Positions 26,825-35,589 of a stretch of DNA of 64,000 bases are shown one piece after another. The position numbers were made by a program, and so were the translations under genes. Source of the DNA: an uncultured Bacteroidota bacterium (GTDB lineage Bacteria; Bacteroidota; Bacteroidia; Bacteroidales; P3); NCBI GenBank assembly GCA_902788805.1, contig CADALO010000008.1:48028-112027 (forward strand), in the 5' to 3' direction. Positions within the stretch are counted from its first letter, which is position 1. The number at the start of each line of letters is the position of its first letter. The notes under the pieces are model-generated. The model was not told where the DNA came from. It did not search any database and saw nothing but the letters and a program-made list of their open reading frames with translations.

Positions 26825-27352
26825 TCATTTTTTCTTGTCCCAGAGATAGGCGGTGCCGTGGTGGTCGTTGTAGGCGAGATTTTCGTCATCGGCATAGGTG
26901 ACAACATAGCGTTTGGGAACGATGCCGCCAAGTTCGAGTCGACAGGTGATGGTGAGTAGATTGCTGTCAAGGGTCCATTGGAAACGCTGTGCTTCGTCGC
27001 GCGTGACATCATCGGCGGTATTCCACATCCTTCCTGTGCCGTTGGCAAAGTACTCTTCGTGTTCGGTGCCGCGCAGCCACTCTCCTACCAGCAGTGACGG
27101 GGCGTATATGGTCTGCTGCTTGCGGGCGAAGATCTTTAAATGAGTTATCTCGGCGCTGTCTTCCTGCAACTGTAGTTGAGAGTGTTTGGTTGTCATTTGT
27201 GCGGTGTCGGAAGACAATATGGATGTGTTGTCGACATTGATGATGGCGGTGTCGGCTGGATTGGACACACTGTCAGCCGTCAGTTGTTTGTCTTTGTGGT
27301 GGCAAGCAGTCGCAATGAAAAACAAAAACGCCAATAAGAAACAACGTTTCAT
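26825..27352 (-). CDS. Lipoprotein of unknown function, last gene of the envelope operon
   Basis: The start is the ATG at 27352, which overlaps the previous stop by 4 bases (ATGA) and gives a lipoprotein signal with cysteine at position 17 (FFIATACHHK); the frame extends further upstream without a signal. The 175-residue product has a Ser/Thr/Asp-rich linker (about 20-65), then a small beta domain with LLVGEWLRGTEHEEYFANGTG and LLTITCRLELGG, resembling the lipocalin-like domains of small Bacteroidota lipoproteins. The function is not known. It is the seventh and last gene of the 35435-26825 run. Confidence 0.7.
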   Translation of the reverse strand: MKRCFLLAFLFFIATACHHKDKQLTADSVSNPADTAIINVDNTSILSSDTAQMTTKHSQLQLQEDSAEITHLKIFARKQQTIYAPSLLVGEWLRGTEHEEYFANGTGRMWNTADDVTRDEAQRFQWTLDSNLLTITCRLELGGIVPKRYVVTYADDENLAYNDHHGTAYLWDKKK

Positions 27353-28854
27353 AGTTTGATGATTTTTGCATTGACATCTTTGAAGTCGGGCATAGTCATA
27401 CCGATTTTTGCGCCTATGTAGGTAGGGTCGCAAACAGTGAATCGTCTTCCGTCGACTATGAAGTAGTCGCCTTCAACTTCTTCGGGAAAAGCGACTGCAG
27501 CTCCGAGATGTCCGGGCCAATGTACAAGAACGGCATCAAGCCCGACGATGTCGCGGACAAGGATGCTGAAGAGTATGGCTCGGTCTTCGCAGTCGTTTTG
27601 GGGATAGAAAAAGCTTTCATCGCCGAAGAGTGGCCGCTCATAACCGAACTGTTCCTGGTCGGTGGCGTAGTCGAAAGCGTACTGGACGAAGTCGAGTATC
27701 ATAAAGACGGCTTTTTGCTTGCTTTTGCCTTCAATCTGGTTGCGCAATACGGGATAGAGGTCGGCTTTGACTTGGTCGCTCAATCCAGCGTGAGCGTAAC
27801 TCTCCCACCCTCCGTTGAGCAGAGGAAAGTCGTTCATATAGTCGATGAGGCTTTTGTCGATGCCGATATTAGCCTTGATGGTTCCAAAGCGTTTGGCTGA
27901 GAAGGTTCGTTTGGGCTGTGGATTGCCTTTGAGCCGAGGAAGTTCGGTGAGCATCACGTTGGCTACTTGTTCGCGTGGATATCCTACGTTGCAAACTTCT
28001 ACGCTTGTAGCTTGGGTTTTGGTTAAAAGGTAGTATTTGGTGTCGTCAATATAGGTTGACTGGTAGCCCATTATGCGGCTGTTGAATGGCACGAGGAGTG
28101 CAAGACGGCCGTCGACTCTGCCGAGTCGTACATTGTAGCCCGACTGGGTGAGCAGAAACATTTGGAGAAGAGTGGCTTCATTGGTGCCTTTGCCGAGCAG
28201 TTTCTCAGTGGCGGAACGGAGGAGGCAGATGTAGCCCCAATCGCCGAGATGGAGCTGGTCGCGCTGAGCGAGGCAGTCGTGCAGCATATTGTCGTAGTTC
28301 TTCTGCGACAATATTTTCCAAGCGTCGGAGGTGCCTTTTTCGTCGATCGATGCAAGTTTGAAGCGTAGTGGTTCTGTTTCGGTGTGGACGCTACAGTCGG
28401 TGCCGTAAACAGCGAACCGCATAGTGGGAATTGTGGGTTCGGGTTCGTGGACTGGCGGTGCTGGTATTGCCGGAGGTTCTTCGACCACTGGAGGTTTCAC
28501 CACTTCTGCTGCGGGAAGTGGATTGGTTGTTGGTTTGGCGTCGGGAGCGGGCGGTGCTGGCGGCTTAGGAGGTTTTGGCTCCTCGGGTTTTGGCTCGGGT
28601 GGCTGCACACCCATACGCTGCCAGGCACGTTGCATAGCTGCGGCATATTCTTCGTTGGCTCTTTTGCGGAAGGCGGCATACTCATCTTCGGCCTTACTGC
28701 GGGCGTCGTCATAACGTTGCCGGGCTTGGCTTTTCTGCTGGTTGTAGCGTTGCTGCATCGCCTGTTTCTGTTTCTCGTAGGCACTGCGGTCGACCTGTGC
28801 CATAGCAGCACAGGTCAGCAGTAGCATAAAAAAGACTGTAATTGTCCGTTTCAT
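27349..28854 (-). CDS. Secreted coiled-coil/proline-rich protein with a transglutaminase-like domain
   Basis: The 501-residue protein has a signal peptide ending at AAMAQ (residue 20), then a strongly charged helix (about 22-80, YEKQKQAMQQRYNQQKSQAR) likely to form a coiled coil. A proline-rich stalk follows (about 85-145, PEPKPEEPKPPKPPAPPAPD). The rest is globular, with a Cys-His-Asp triad pattern of the transglutaminase/papain-like fold: NDCEDRAILF, VLVHWPGHLGAAV and FTVCDPTYIG. Such domains act as cysteine peptidases or cross-linkers, or only bind. It is exported, so it may act on envelope or surface proteins. It lies 27 bases after a CsgG-like/MORN gene and overlaps the next lipoprotein gene. 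Confidence 0.75.
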   Translation of the reverse strand: MKRTITVFFMLLLTCAAMAQVDRSAYEKQKQAMQQRYNQQKSQARQRYDDARSKAEDEYAAFRKRANEEYAAAMQRAWQRMGVQPPEPKPEEPKPPKPPAPPAPDAKPTTNPLPAAEVVKPPVVEEPPAIPAPPVHEPEPTIPTMRFAVYGTDCSVHTETEPLRFKLASIDEKGTSDAWKILSQKNYDNMLHDCLAQRDQLHLGDWGYICLLRSATEKLLGKGTNEATLLQMFLLTQSGYNVRLGRVDGRLALLVPFNSRIMGYQSTYIDDTKYYLLTKTQATSVEVCNVGYPREQVANVMLTELPRLKGNPQPKRTFSAKRFGTIKANIGIDKSLIDYMNDFPLLNGGWESYAHAGLSDQVKADLYPVLRNQIEGKSKQKAVFMILDFVQYAFDYATDQEQFGYERPLFGDESFFYPQNDCEDRAILFSILVRDIVGLDAVLVHWPGHLGAAVAFPEEVEGDYFIVDGRRFTVCDPTYIGAKIGMTMPDFKDVNAKIIKL

Positions 28855-28881
28855 ATATATGATAAAAATGGTGTTCTGTTT

Positions 28882-30666
28882 TTAATCGCTCCACGACACT
28901 CTTTTGCCGTTTTCCCACTTGCCGAAGCGACAGCTTCCGCTCTGCCACATATAGCAGCCGTAGCCGTGCATATGGCCGTCTTTGAAGTTTCCGACCCAGC
29001 TGTCGCCGTTAGCCCAGATGTAGAGTCCAAGGCCGTCCCATTTGCCGTTCTTCGTCTCGCCGACATAAATGTCGCCGTTGCTGCTTTTGTCTGCCGTAAA
29101 TTTCCAGTTGCTATAGGTGTTGCGGATGAATTCGCCGGAGGGATACGTGTCGACAGGTTTGTTGTTCTTGAAGCGGCCTTTGTATATCACGTTGCCCTCT
29201 TCGTCATACACAACGCCAAAGTCGCCGTCGGACTTGTCATCCTTCCATTGTCCGACATAGACAAACCCACCCGGGCAGTTGTTCTTGTAGTAGCCTTTTG
29301 CAGCGATATACATTCCCATTCCTTTGAAATTGCCTTCGCGCATCTCGCCGGCATAAAATGCACCGTCGCTCCAAACGTAGATGCACGCACCAGAGGAACT
29401 GCCTATGCGAAAAGAGCCATTGTTATACCTGTCGGGGGCATTCTCGGTGGCTTTGCGCAAAAGGGGTTCCCACGGCCTGTCGGTGAGTTTGGCCTTTGTG
29501 CTGCTGTTCGAACTGCTGGAGTTACTGCCATAGCCGGCAGAGAAGTTGAGTGATGACGATGCCTTCTTGCCGTTTTTCCACGTGCCGGTCTCGTATTCGC
29601 CGTTATAGTGCATATAGATGCCTGCGCCATTCTGCTTGCCTTGCTCCCAGCAGCCCCACCAGGCGTCGCCGTCAGACCAGATGAAGACTCCCAACCCGTC
29701 GAAGATGTTGTTGATGAGCTCGCCGATATAGACGGAGCCGTCGGGGAAATCCAGGATGTTGAAGGTGACAATTGAATATTGAGGGTAGCTTCCAGGGTAG
29801 GCGCCAACAGGCTTGTCGTTTTTGAACTCTCCGAAGTATATCAGCTTGCCATTGCGGTCATACACCATACCTTCGCCGTTCTTTTCGCCGTCCTTGTACT
29901 TGCCGGTGTGTACCCAGCCTCCGGGGCAGTTGTTGATTTCGTAGCCGTCGCCGGCAACGAACATTGCTACGGTGGTGGTGGATGCGTCGTAGCCGTATCC
30001 GCCGCAATACAGGCTGCCGGTTGGAGAGTATTGCACCGCCAGGCCTGCGTTCTCAAGGTCGCCGATATGCACACCGCCGTCTTCAGTGGTGGTGGTGACA
30101 TTGGTTGTCATTTTGGCGAGGAGGGCCTTCCATCCGCTGGCTGGGGTGCTGTTGGATGAGGTGGTGTTGCTGTATGATGACGAGCTGCTGCCGTTGTAGG
30201 GGATGCCGAACAGTTGGGATGCGAGACGGGAGCAGGCGTTCTTGATGTCGTTGGCATTGGTGGTGCATAGTTCCTCGTAGGCGGCACCATACTGGCCGCT
30301 TTCGACATCGAGCATCTTGACGATGATGTAGAAGTCGTTGCCGTCTGCCATTGCTTCAGGCACAATGATATACTGCACTCCAGCCATCTCGCCGAGCCGA
30401 CGTATGTCGTTGTCGTTCACCGCTCCGGAGCGCTGGAAGTTGTGCTCCTTGATGATTTGGTCGAAGGCGGCACGGTCGAAACCGGTATAGCCCGGCGCGT
30501 TGGCCACGGCTGCTTCCATACCGCCGCGCACCATCACGCTCTGGAACTTGGTAATGCTGCCGTCGCTGCACTTGGTTTCCCACACAGCCACTTTCTTCAA
30601 GTCATTTTGCCCTACAGCTGCAGAAGCCATTAGGAGGGCAAGTATAAAAGTCAAAGTATGCTTCAT
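28882..30666 (-). CDS. Secreted CsgG-like / MORN-repeat fusion protein (paralogue 2)
   Basis: The 594-residue protein has a signal peptide ending at AAVGQ (residue 19). A domain of about 140 residues follows that resembles the CsgG/LpoB/TolB-N fold: KKVAVWETKCSDG, FDRAAFDQIIKEHNFQRSGA, IRRLGEMAGVQYIIVPEAMA, LDVESGQYG. The rest is a run of MORN repeats such as GYEINNCPGGWVHTGKYKDG, YFGEFKNDKPVG, YIGELINNIFDGLGVFIW and YVGQWKDDKSDGDFG. MORN repeats usually bind membranes or proteins, and CsgG-like domains form or regulate envelope complexes. A paralogue of the same layout precedes it by 19 bases. I know of no characterised protein with this fusion. Confidence 0.75.
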   Translation of the reverse strand: MKHTLTFILALLMASAAVGQNDLKKVAVWETKCSDGSITKFQSVMVRGGMEAAVANAPGYTGFDRAAFDQIIKEHNFQRSGAVNDNDIRRLGEMAGVQYIIVPEAMADGNDFYIIVKMLDVESGQYGAAYEELCTTNANDIKNACSRLASQLFGIPYNGSSSSSYSNTTSSNSTPASGWKALLAKMTTNVTTTTEDGGVHIGDLENAGLAVQYSPTGSLYCGGYGYDASTTTVAMFVAGDGYEINNCPGGWVHTGKYKDGEKNGEGMVYDRNGKLIYFGEFKNDKPVGAYPGSYPQYSIVTFNILDFPDGSVYIGELINNIFDGLGVFIWSDGDAWWGCWEQGKQNGAGIYMHYNGEYETGTWKNGKKASSSLNFSAGYGSNSSSSNSSTKAKLTDRPWEPLLRKATENAPDRYNNGSFRIGSSSGACIYVWSDGAFYAGEMREGNFKGMGMYIAAKGYYKNNCPGGFVYVGQWKDDKSDGDFGVVYDEEGNVIYKGRFKNNKPVDTYPSGEFIRNTYSNWKFTADKSSNGDIYVGETKNGKWDGLGLYIWANGDSWVGNFKDGHMHGYGCYMWQSGSCRFGKWENGKRVSWSD

Positions 30667-30685
30667 ATTTTATACGTTTATTGTT

Positions 30686-32449
30686 TTATTTTTTCGCTTT
30701 TACCACGGTCATTTCGCCGTCTTTGCTAATATAGACGGCATCCTGCAGATTGCTCAGCCTGTCATAATACCAGTTCCCGTACACAGCGCTGCCGTCTTCC
30801 TTCATAAGGAGTCCCCAGCCCATCCTGTAGTACTCGCCTTTGTAAAATCTGATTGCACCAATATATTTGTCGCCCTCGCTGTCGCCGTTAAGGCCGCCGA
30901 ACTTATTGGAATTGTTTGTAGACTTGATAGATCCTGTCTGTATGTCTACCAGACTTGGCGACGGATATGGGTCGAAATAGCTGTCGTTCCCAAACTTGCC
31001 ATAATATATTAAATCGCTGGAATGATTATAGATAAGGCTTTCTTTTCCGTTTTTCTTGCCTTTTTTCCACTCTCCGATGTAGGCCCAGCTGTCGCGTAGT
31101 TTGTCTGCCAGATCTCCGCCATAAATGGTGACACACATTCCCTTGCCGTGCCACAGGCCGTCCTTTATCTCTCCGCAATACAGTGTCAAATTGTCGTTTA
31201 CGTGGCCAATCTGTATGCAATAGCCGTTGAGGGTGTCGCCCAATATCCATCCGTCGCCGGTGCTTTTGGCAATGGCTGGCATAAACTCCATCAACCGCTC
31301 ACTCCAGGTTATTTTGGCCTTTTCCTGGCGTAGTCTCTCTTCCTCTTCTTTTTGCACTTGCTCCAGAGCCTCTTCAAAAGTCATTGCAAACTGCCCGTTC
31401 TCCCAGAAACCGATGGTGTAGGTGCCGTCGTAGTTCATCATCATTCCGATGCCGTTCTGTTTGCCGTTTTCCCAAACGCCGCACCAGGCGTCGCCGTCAG
31501 GCCAGAAATAGATGCCCATACCATCGCTTACACCGTCAGTCAGCTCGCCGACATACAGTTGGTTGTCATCCAGTTCCACAATCTCAAACGTATATGCGGC
31601 CTTGTCTGGATAGCTGTTGGGGATTTTGCCAGTGGGCATATCGTCTTTGAATTCTCCCGAATAAATGAGCTTTCCTAAGCGGTCGTAGACCACACCTTCG
31701 CCATTCTTCTTGCCGTTCAGATATTTGCCGGAATAGACCCATCCGCCGGGGCAGTTTGGCACTTCGTAGCCGTCTCCGCAAATCATAAGGGCAATTGTTT
31801 CTGAGTTTTCGCTGAAACCATAGCCTCCGAAGTATATGGTGCCGTCGGCCAGCAGTTGGAAAGCAAGCCCCGGTTTGTCGGTGACGCCGATATGCTTGCC
31901 GCCGCCGTTTATCTCGCTGGTGACATTTGTAGTCACCTTTGCCAGCAGGTTTTTCCAAGTGGTTCTGTCGGTGCCATAGGCGATGCCAAACAGTCGTGCT
32001 GCAAGTCTGGCGCAGGCTTTCTTAATGTCGGCTGACGACGTGGTGCACAGTTCCTCGTAGGCAGCGCCGTACTGACCGCTTTCCACGTTGAGCATCTTGA
32101 CGATAATGTAGAAGTCGTTGTTCGATGCCATCGCCTCTGGGACGATGATGTAATCCACGCCGGCCATCTCGCCGAGACGGCGTATCTCGTTGTCCGATAC
32201 GGCACCCGAACGCTGGAAGTTCTGCTCACGGATAATGGCGTCGAACGCTGTGCGGTCGTAGGCGGCATATCCCGGCACGTTGGCAATTGCCGACTCCATA
32301 CCACCGCGAACAATGACGCTCTGGAATTTGCTGATGCTGCTGTCGCTGCATACTGTCTCCCAGACCGCGACTTTCAAATATGTTGTCTCCTGTGCCCTTG
32401 TCGACACAGCGAGTGCCAATATGGCAGTCAGAAAGAATAGTCTCTTCAT
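30686..32449 (-). CDS. Secreted CsgG-like / MORN-repeat fusion protein (paralogue 1)
   Basis: The start is set at the ATG at 32449, which gives a signal peptide ending near STRAQ (residue 19); the frame is open further upstream but over the neighbouring gene. The 587-residue protein parallels the one at 28882-30666: CsgG-like domain (LKVAVWETVCSDS, FDAIIREQNFQRSGA, IRRLGEMAGVDYIIVPEAMA), then MORN units (WVYSGKYLNGKKNGEG, YSGEFKDDMPTGK, YVGELTDGVSDGMGIYFW). A charged helix (EEALEQVQKEEEERLRQEKA) interrupts the MORN run at about residue 370, and this is absent in the paralogue. Tandem duplication within the operon is likely. Confidence 0.75.
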   Translation of the reverse strand: MKRLFFLTAILALAVSTRAQETTYLKVAVWETVCSDSSISKFQSVIVRGGMESAIANVPGYAAYDRTAFDAIIREQNFQRSGAVSDNEIRRLGEMAGVDYIIVPEAMASNNDFYIIVKMLNVESGQYGAAYEELCTTSSADIKKACARLAARLFGIAYGTDRTTWKNLLAKVTTNVTSEINGGGKHIGVTDKPGLAFQLLADGTIYFGGYGFSENSETIALMICGDGYEVPNCPGGWVYSGKYLNGKKNGEGVVYDRLGKLIYSGEFKDDMPTGKIPNSYPDKAAYTFEIVELDDNQLYVGELTDGVSDGMGIYFWPDGDAWCGVWENGKQNGIGMMMNYDGTYTIGFWENGQFAMTFEEALEQVQKEEEERLRQEKAKITWSERLMEFMPAIAKSTGDGWILGDTLNGYCIQIGHVNDNLTLYCGEIKDGLWHGKGMCVTIYGGDLADKLRDSWAYIGEWKKGKKNGKESLIYNHSSDLIYYGKFGNDSYFDPYPSPSLVDIQTGSIKSTNNSNKFGGLNGDSEGDKYIGAIRFYKGEYYRMGWGLLMKEDGSAVYGNWYYDRLSNLQDAVYISKDGEMTVVKAKK

Positions 32450-32465
32450 TTCAATCAAATAGACA

Positions 32466-33038
32466 TTATTCGCTGTCCTTTGCAGCGTCGATGATGGTCT
32501 TGTTGGCCTCATTGAATTCCTTCAAGTCGCTGCCGCTCAAGCCTTCAGGCTTTGCATTCAGGGCGTTGTCGAGAATCTTTACATAGCGGTCGCCGCGTAT
32601 GCCGACCTTGGCGAGGACTTTGTACATCTTTGTCTCGCTGTCGTAGGTGATTTCGGTCTCGCCGAAGGGTTCGCAGGCGTTCTGGATGCTCATACTCATC
32701 TGCTCCCAGTGCGATTTGAGGGCCTGATCCACCTTGCCGTTGACCACTATGGTGCCGCGTTCGGCCTGCGAGGTGACGATGTTCTCGATAACGCGTGAAA
32801 TGTTGGCGTAGGCTTCCAGTTGTGCCATCTCGATGGCCGTAGCCTCGTTGTCGGCCTCGGCAATGCCTGCAAACCAGCGGTATGGGCGCTTCTTTATCGA
32901 GGTGCCGTCATCGCTGAGGGTTTCAACCTGCTCGACGCCCTGCAGTTTGATTTTTTTTGTGGTGGTTGTCTTCTGGGCTTCAGCCGTCGAAAATGCGGCC
33001 AGAAGCACGGCTGCTAATAAAATAACACGTGATTTCAT
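32466..33038 (-). CDS. Small secreted LPP20-like protein
   Basis: A 190-residue protein with a signal peptide ending near STAEAQ (residue 22). The central part (RPYRWFAGIAEADNEATAIEMAQLEAYANISRVIENIV) has the 'ala-rich helix with A-x-A-x-A-N-I' look of the LPP20 lipoprotein family: envelope proteins that often sit beside CsgG/LpoB-like genes. No lipobox cysteine is present. Its ATG overlaps the preceding gene's stop by 4 bases, and the CsgG-like gene starts 16 bases after it. Its exact role is not known. Confidence 0.6.
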   Translation of the reverse strand: MKSRVILLAAVLLAAFSTAEAQKTTTTKKIKLQGVEQVETLSDDGTSIKKRPYRWFAGIAEADNEATAIEMAQLEAYANISRVIENIVTSQAERGTIVVNGKVDQALKSHWEQMSMSIQNACEPFGETEITYDSETKMYKVLAKVGIRGDRYVKILDNALNAKPEGLSGSDLKEFNEANKTIIDAAKDSE

Positions 33039-34027
33039 AGTTTTATATTTTCTTTTAAAAGTTTTGTGATTTCTTTGCTTATTCTCTTGTAGCCGTCGCG
33101 GGCGGCTTCAATGTAGCCTAAAGTATGTGAGCCCTTGACGGAAATCTCGTCTTCATAGATGCGCTGTCCGGTAGCTTTCTTGTCGATGGATATCGCCGCG
33201 TCAACATAGGTGAAGTAGGCACCCTGGAAAGTGTTGTATTCCCGCGCTTTGGCCTTGATGGTGATGACATAGTCGGACTTTGCGGCATCGTCGACAAAGT
33301 TGCACCCCGATGCCGACAGCTCCCCTTTCACCTCGTTCATCAGTTTTGCGTAACGCTGCCCGAAGAGGTCGGCGTCGCCGACCACACAGTAGGTGGTGCC
33401 GTATTCGAGGTCGGCAAGTTTCTGCTTGACAACCTGCAAGTTGCCATTCGCGCGGTCCAAAAACTGCTGCAGCTGGTAAGTGTCGTAACCGAACACATTG
33501 AGCCAGAAGAACGGCTTGGCGGCATTGTCGAACATCGCCAGCGCGTTCTGCAACTCGGTCTTAGCCTTCGATTTGAAGCCCGTATTGATGTAGTTGTCGG
33601 CTGTTGTAATTGCACTCGAGGTGTTGTTTATAAGCATCTTAACCTCATTTTCATAAAAATTGCAGGCATTCTCCTTGTTGATGTAGGCAATCACATAGTA
33701 TTTGCCCTCGTCGTCGGAAAAATAGCTCTTGGTCTCCGACAGGTTCATATCCAAGTCGGTTGACAAAGTCTTTGTCGACTGATAGAGTATGCTTGTCTTT
33801 CCGTTGACGGCCAGCTTGTCCATCTGGCTCACTTCGTTGACTTTCACCTGTATCTGTCGGGCCAAATTGGTGCGGGCCAAGTCAAGGGCCTCCTGCTTGT
33901 TTGTGCCGTCCTCAATGTCGTGGAAATAGGCATCGGAGGTGTATTTCTTCCATTCCGACGGATAGTTCTGCGCCACAGTCGTCAGCGTCGCTGCCAGCAA
34001 TAACACAATTGTAATGAGTCGTTTCAT
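33035..34027 (-). CDS. Secreted LPP20-like protein
   Basis: A 330-residue protein with a signal peptide ending near TTVAQ (residue 20). The region after it (KQEALDLARTNLARQIQVKV) resembles the start of LPP20-type domains, and a C-terminal half (YVITIKAKAREYNTFQGAYFTYVDAAISI) resembles the tail of proteins predicted to be envelope regulators in Bacteroidota. No lipobox is seen. Its start follows the WG-repeat gene by 4 bases, and it overlaps the small LPP20-like gene by 4 bases, so translation of the two is coupled. Confidence 0.6.
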   Translation of the reverse strand: MKRLITIVLLLAATLTTVAQNYPSEWKKYTSDAYFHDIEDGTNKQEALDLARTNLARQIQVKVNEVSQMDKLAVNGKTSILYQSTKTLSTDLDMNLSETKSYFSDDEGKYYVIAYINKENACNFYENEVKMLINNTSSAITTADNYINTGFKSKAKTELQNALAMFDNAAKPFFWLNVFGYDTYQLQQFLDRANGNLQVVKQKLADLEYGTTYCVVGDADLFGQRYAKLMNEVKGELSASGCNFVDDAAKSDYVITIKAKAREYNTFQGAYFTYVDAAISIDKKATGQRIYEDEISVKGSHTLGYIEAARDGYKRISKEITKLLKENIKL

Positions 34028-34031
34028 CGTA

Positions 34032-35435
34032 TTATCTGATTTTTAATGTTGTCTGTCCGTAAATGTCCACAAAGCCGCTTATGTACTCTTTCTTGCCGTT
34101 CCTTGTGACATAAGTGTCGGCGTGATAGATGCCATCGCACACCTGATAGAGGGAGTCGTAAGGGCCTTTGGTGAGGATGTTGCCCTTGAGGTCGATGAGG
34201 ACGCGCTGGCCGTCGTCGAGAAGTGCGCTGCAATGCTCGTTGTCAATCTGGTACAGCTCCTTGTAGATCGGCTTGATGGCCAGATTCAGATCCTTGTCGA
34301 CATAGCCCCACTTGCCGTCTCTGGACACCGGAATGCCGTCATATTCACTCTCATCGATACTGTATGTCCCCTCGAAATGTTCCAGCAGCCGTCCGCCGAT
34401 GTCGTAAATGTTCATCGCGTAGTTGTCATCCATCAGTGCGATGCGGTCCTTTGTGTTGTTGTAATAGTATCCTTCGCGATAGGGAATGATTACCTTCCCT
34501 TTCTGGTCCAGCACCTCGCAGAGGTTGTCGCGGTATTTGACGACAAGTCCCGCTTTGAGGACGAGCGTTTCTTCCTCTTCCTGACGGCTCTCGACAAAAG
34601 GTGCAGATATCCGTCCTTTGCTGTCGAGCACTCCGGTTTCGCTTATCATTTCCCCGTTTTCTGCTCTGCGTTTTCTATGAACCATTATCTTGCCGTCTTC
34701 CATCAGCTGCATTTCGTCGTACTGTGGTGGTATAATCTCCTTGCCGTCAGTGCTATATAGTCCAACAAGGGTGTCCTTTCTCACATAGAGCAGCCCCTTC
34801 TTTGCCATATAGATGTTGGTCATAGGACCCATCACCGTGTCGCCGTTGAAGCGCAGCAGATAGGTTGTGTCGAATGATTCGGAAGAGAGGTACATTAGCT
34901 TCTCACCTGCGGTACAAATGTTTATTCTCCAGTCATATACGTATGGTACAATAACCTGGCCGCTCTTGTCGATGATGCCGTATTTGCCGTTGCGTTCGGC
35001 GCACATAAGGCCATTGTTGAAGTAGTCCACACCGACACCAAGATACTCGCTCGAAAACTCAAAGGGTATTACCACATTGCCCTGGCGGTCCATAAACCCT
35101 ACGCCTGCTCCTTCCTTGAAAAGGACAAACAGGTCTGCCGGATACTCATAGGATGCGTAGCCGAATTCCAACGGTATTACTATGCGGCCGTCGAGCGTTG
35201 CGACACCGTAGTGCTCGTCCTTGAACACGATGGCAAGGTCGTAGGCATCAATATAGTAGCTTATGCCGTACTGCTTCTCCAGCTTCTCCATAGCCTCCAT
35301 CTTTGCCTTGCTCTGCGCCTTCGTCATCGGGCGGCTCTGGCCGCAAGCGAAGAGTGGCGCAAAAGCCAGTAATATGAGCAATATTTGCCTTAAAGAGACC
35401 TTGCTGCGAGGTGCAATTTTGTATCGTAGAGTCAT
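34032..35435 (-). CDS. WG-repeat lipoprotein, first gene of the envelope operon
   Basis: The 467-residue protein carries a lipoprotein-like signal with cysteine at position 31 (FAPLFACGQS). WG (Trp-Gly-like) beta repeats fill the rest: YGVATLDGRIVIPLEF, GVGFMDRQGNVVIPFEF, YGIIDKSGQVIVPYVYD, VGLYSTDGKEIIPPQYD and WGYVDKDLNLAIKPIY. WG repeats are common in Bacteroidota surface and periplasmic proteins and probably bind ligands, but none is defined. Just after the signal it has RPMTKAQSKA, which also opens the WG-TonB protein at 44249 (PLTQKQSKA), linking the two loci. A TAATTTTG box lies 27 bases upstream. Confidence 0.8.
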   Translation of the reverse strand: MTLRYKIAPRSKVSLRQILLILLAFAPLFACGQSRPMTKAQSKAKMEAMEKLEKQYGISYYIDAYDLAIVFKDEHYGVATLDGRIVIPLEFGYASYEYPADLFVLFKEGAGVGFMDRQGNVVIPFEFSSEYLGVGVDYFNNGLMCAERNGKYGIIDKSGQVIVPYVYDWRINICTAGEKLMYLSSESFDTTYLLRFNGDTVMGPMTNIYMAKKGLLYVRKDTLVGLYSTDGKEIIPPQYDEMQLMEDGKIMVHRKRRAENGEMISETGVLDSKGRISAPFVESRQEEEETLVLKAGLVVKYRDNLCEVLDQKGKVIIPYREGYYYNNTKDRIALMDDNYAMNIYDIGGRLLEHFEGTYSIDESEYDGIPVSRDGKWGYVDKDLNLAIKPIYKELYQIDNEHCSALLDDGQRVLIDLKGNILTKGPYDSLYQVCDGIYHADTYVTRNGKKEYISGFVDIYGQTTLKIR

Positions 35436-35462
35436 ACTTTTTTATTTTTAAAACTTTGAATA

Positions 35463-35470
35463 CAAAATTA
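35463..35470 (-). promoter_or_regulatory. Putative -7 box for the 35435-26825 envelope operon
   Basis: TAATTTTG on the minus strand, 27 bases before the start of the WG-repeat gene. The only other gaps within the operon are 16-27 bases, so one promoter probably drives all seven genes. Confidence 0.5.
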
Positions 35471-35576
35471 ATGAAATCTCTAATGATTTAGCTTTCATTT
35501 GGTAAAAAACGAAATCACAATTCGTAAAAAATCATCTAACTTGTGCTGTTTCAGGTGATATTTTTTAAATATTTTG

Positions 35577-35584
35577 TACTTTTG
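35577..35584 (+). promoter_or_regulatory. Putative -7 box directly in front of the second AraC-type gene
   Basis: TACTTTTG, 5 bases before the ATG at 35590, identical in sequence to the box at 5328-5335. It predicts a leaderless or nearly leaderless mRNA. Confidence 0.6.
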
Positions 35585-35589
35585 CAATT

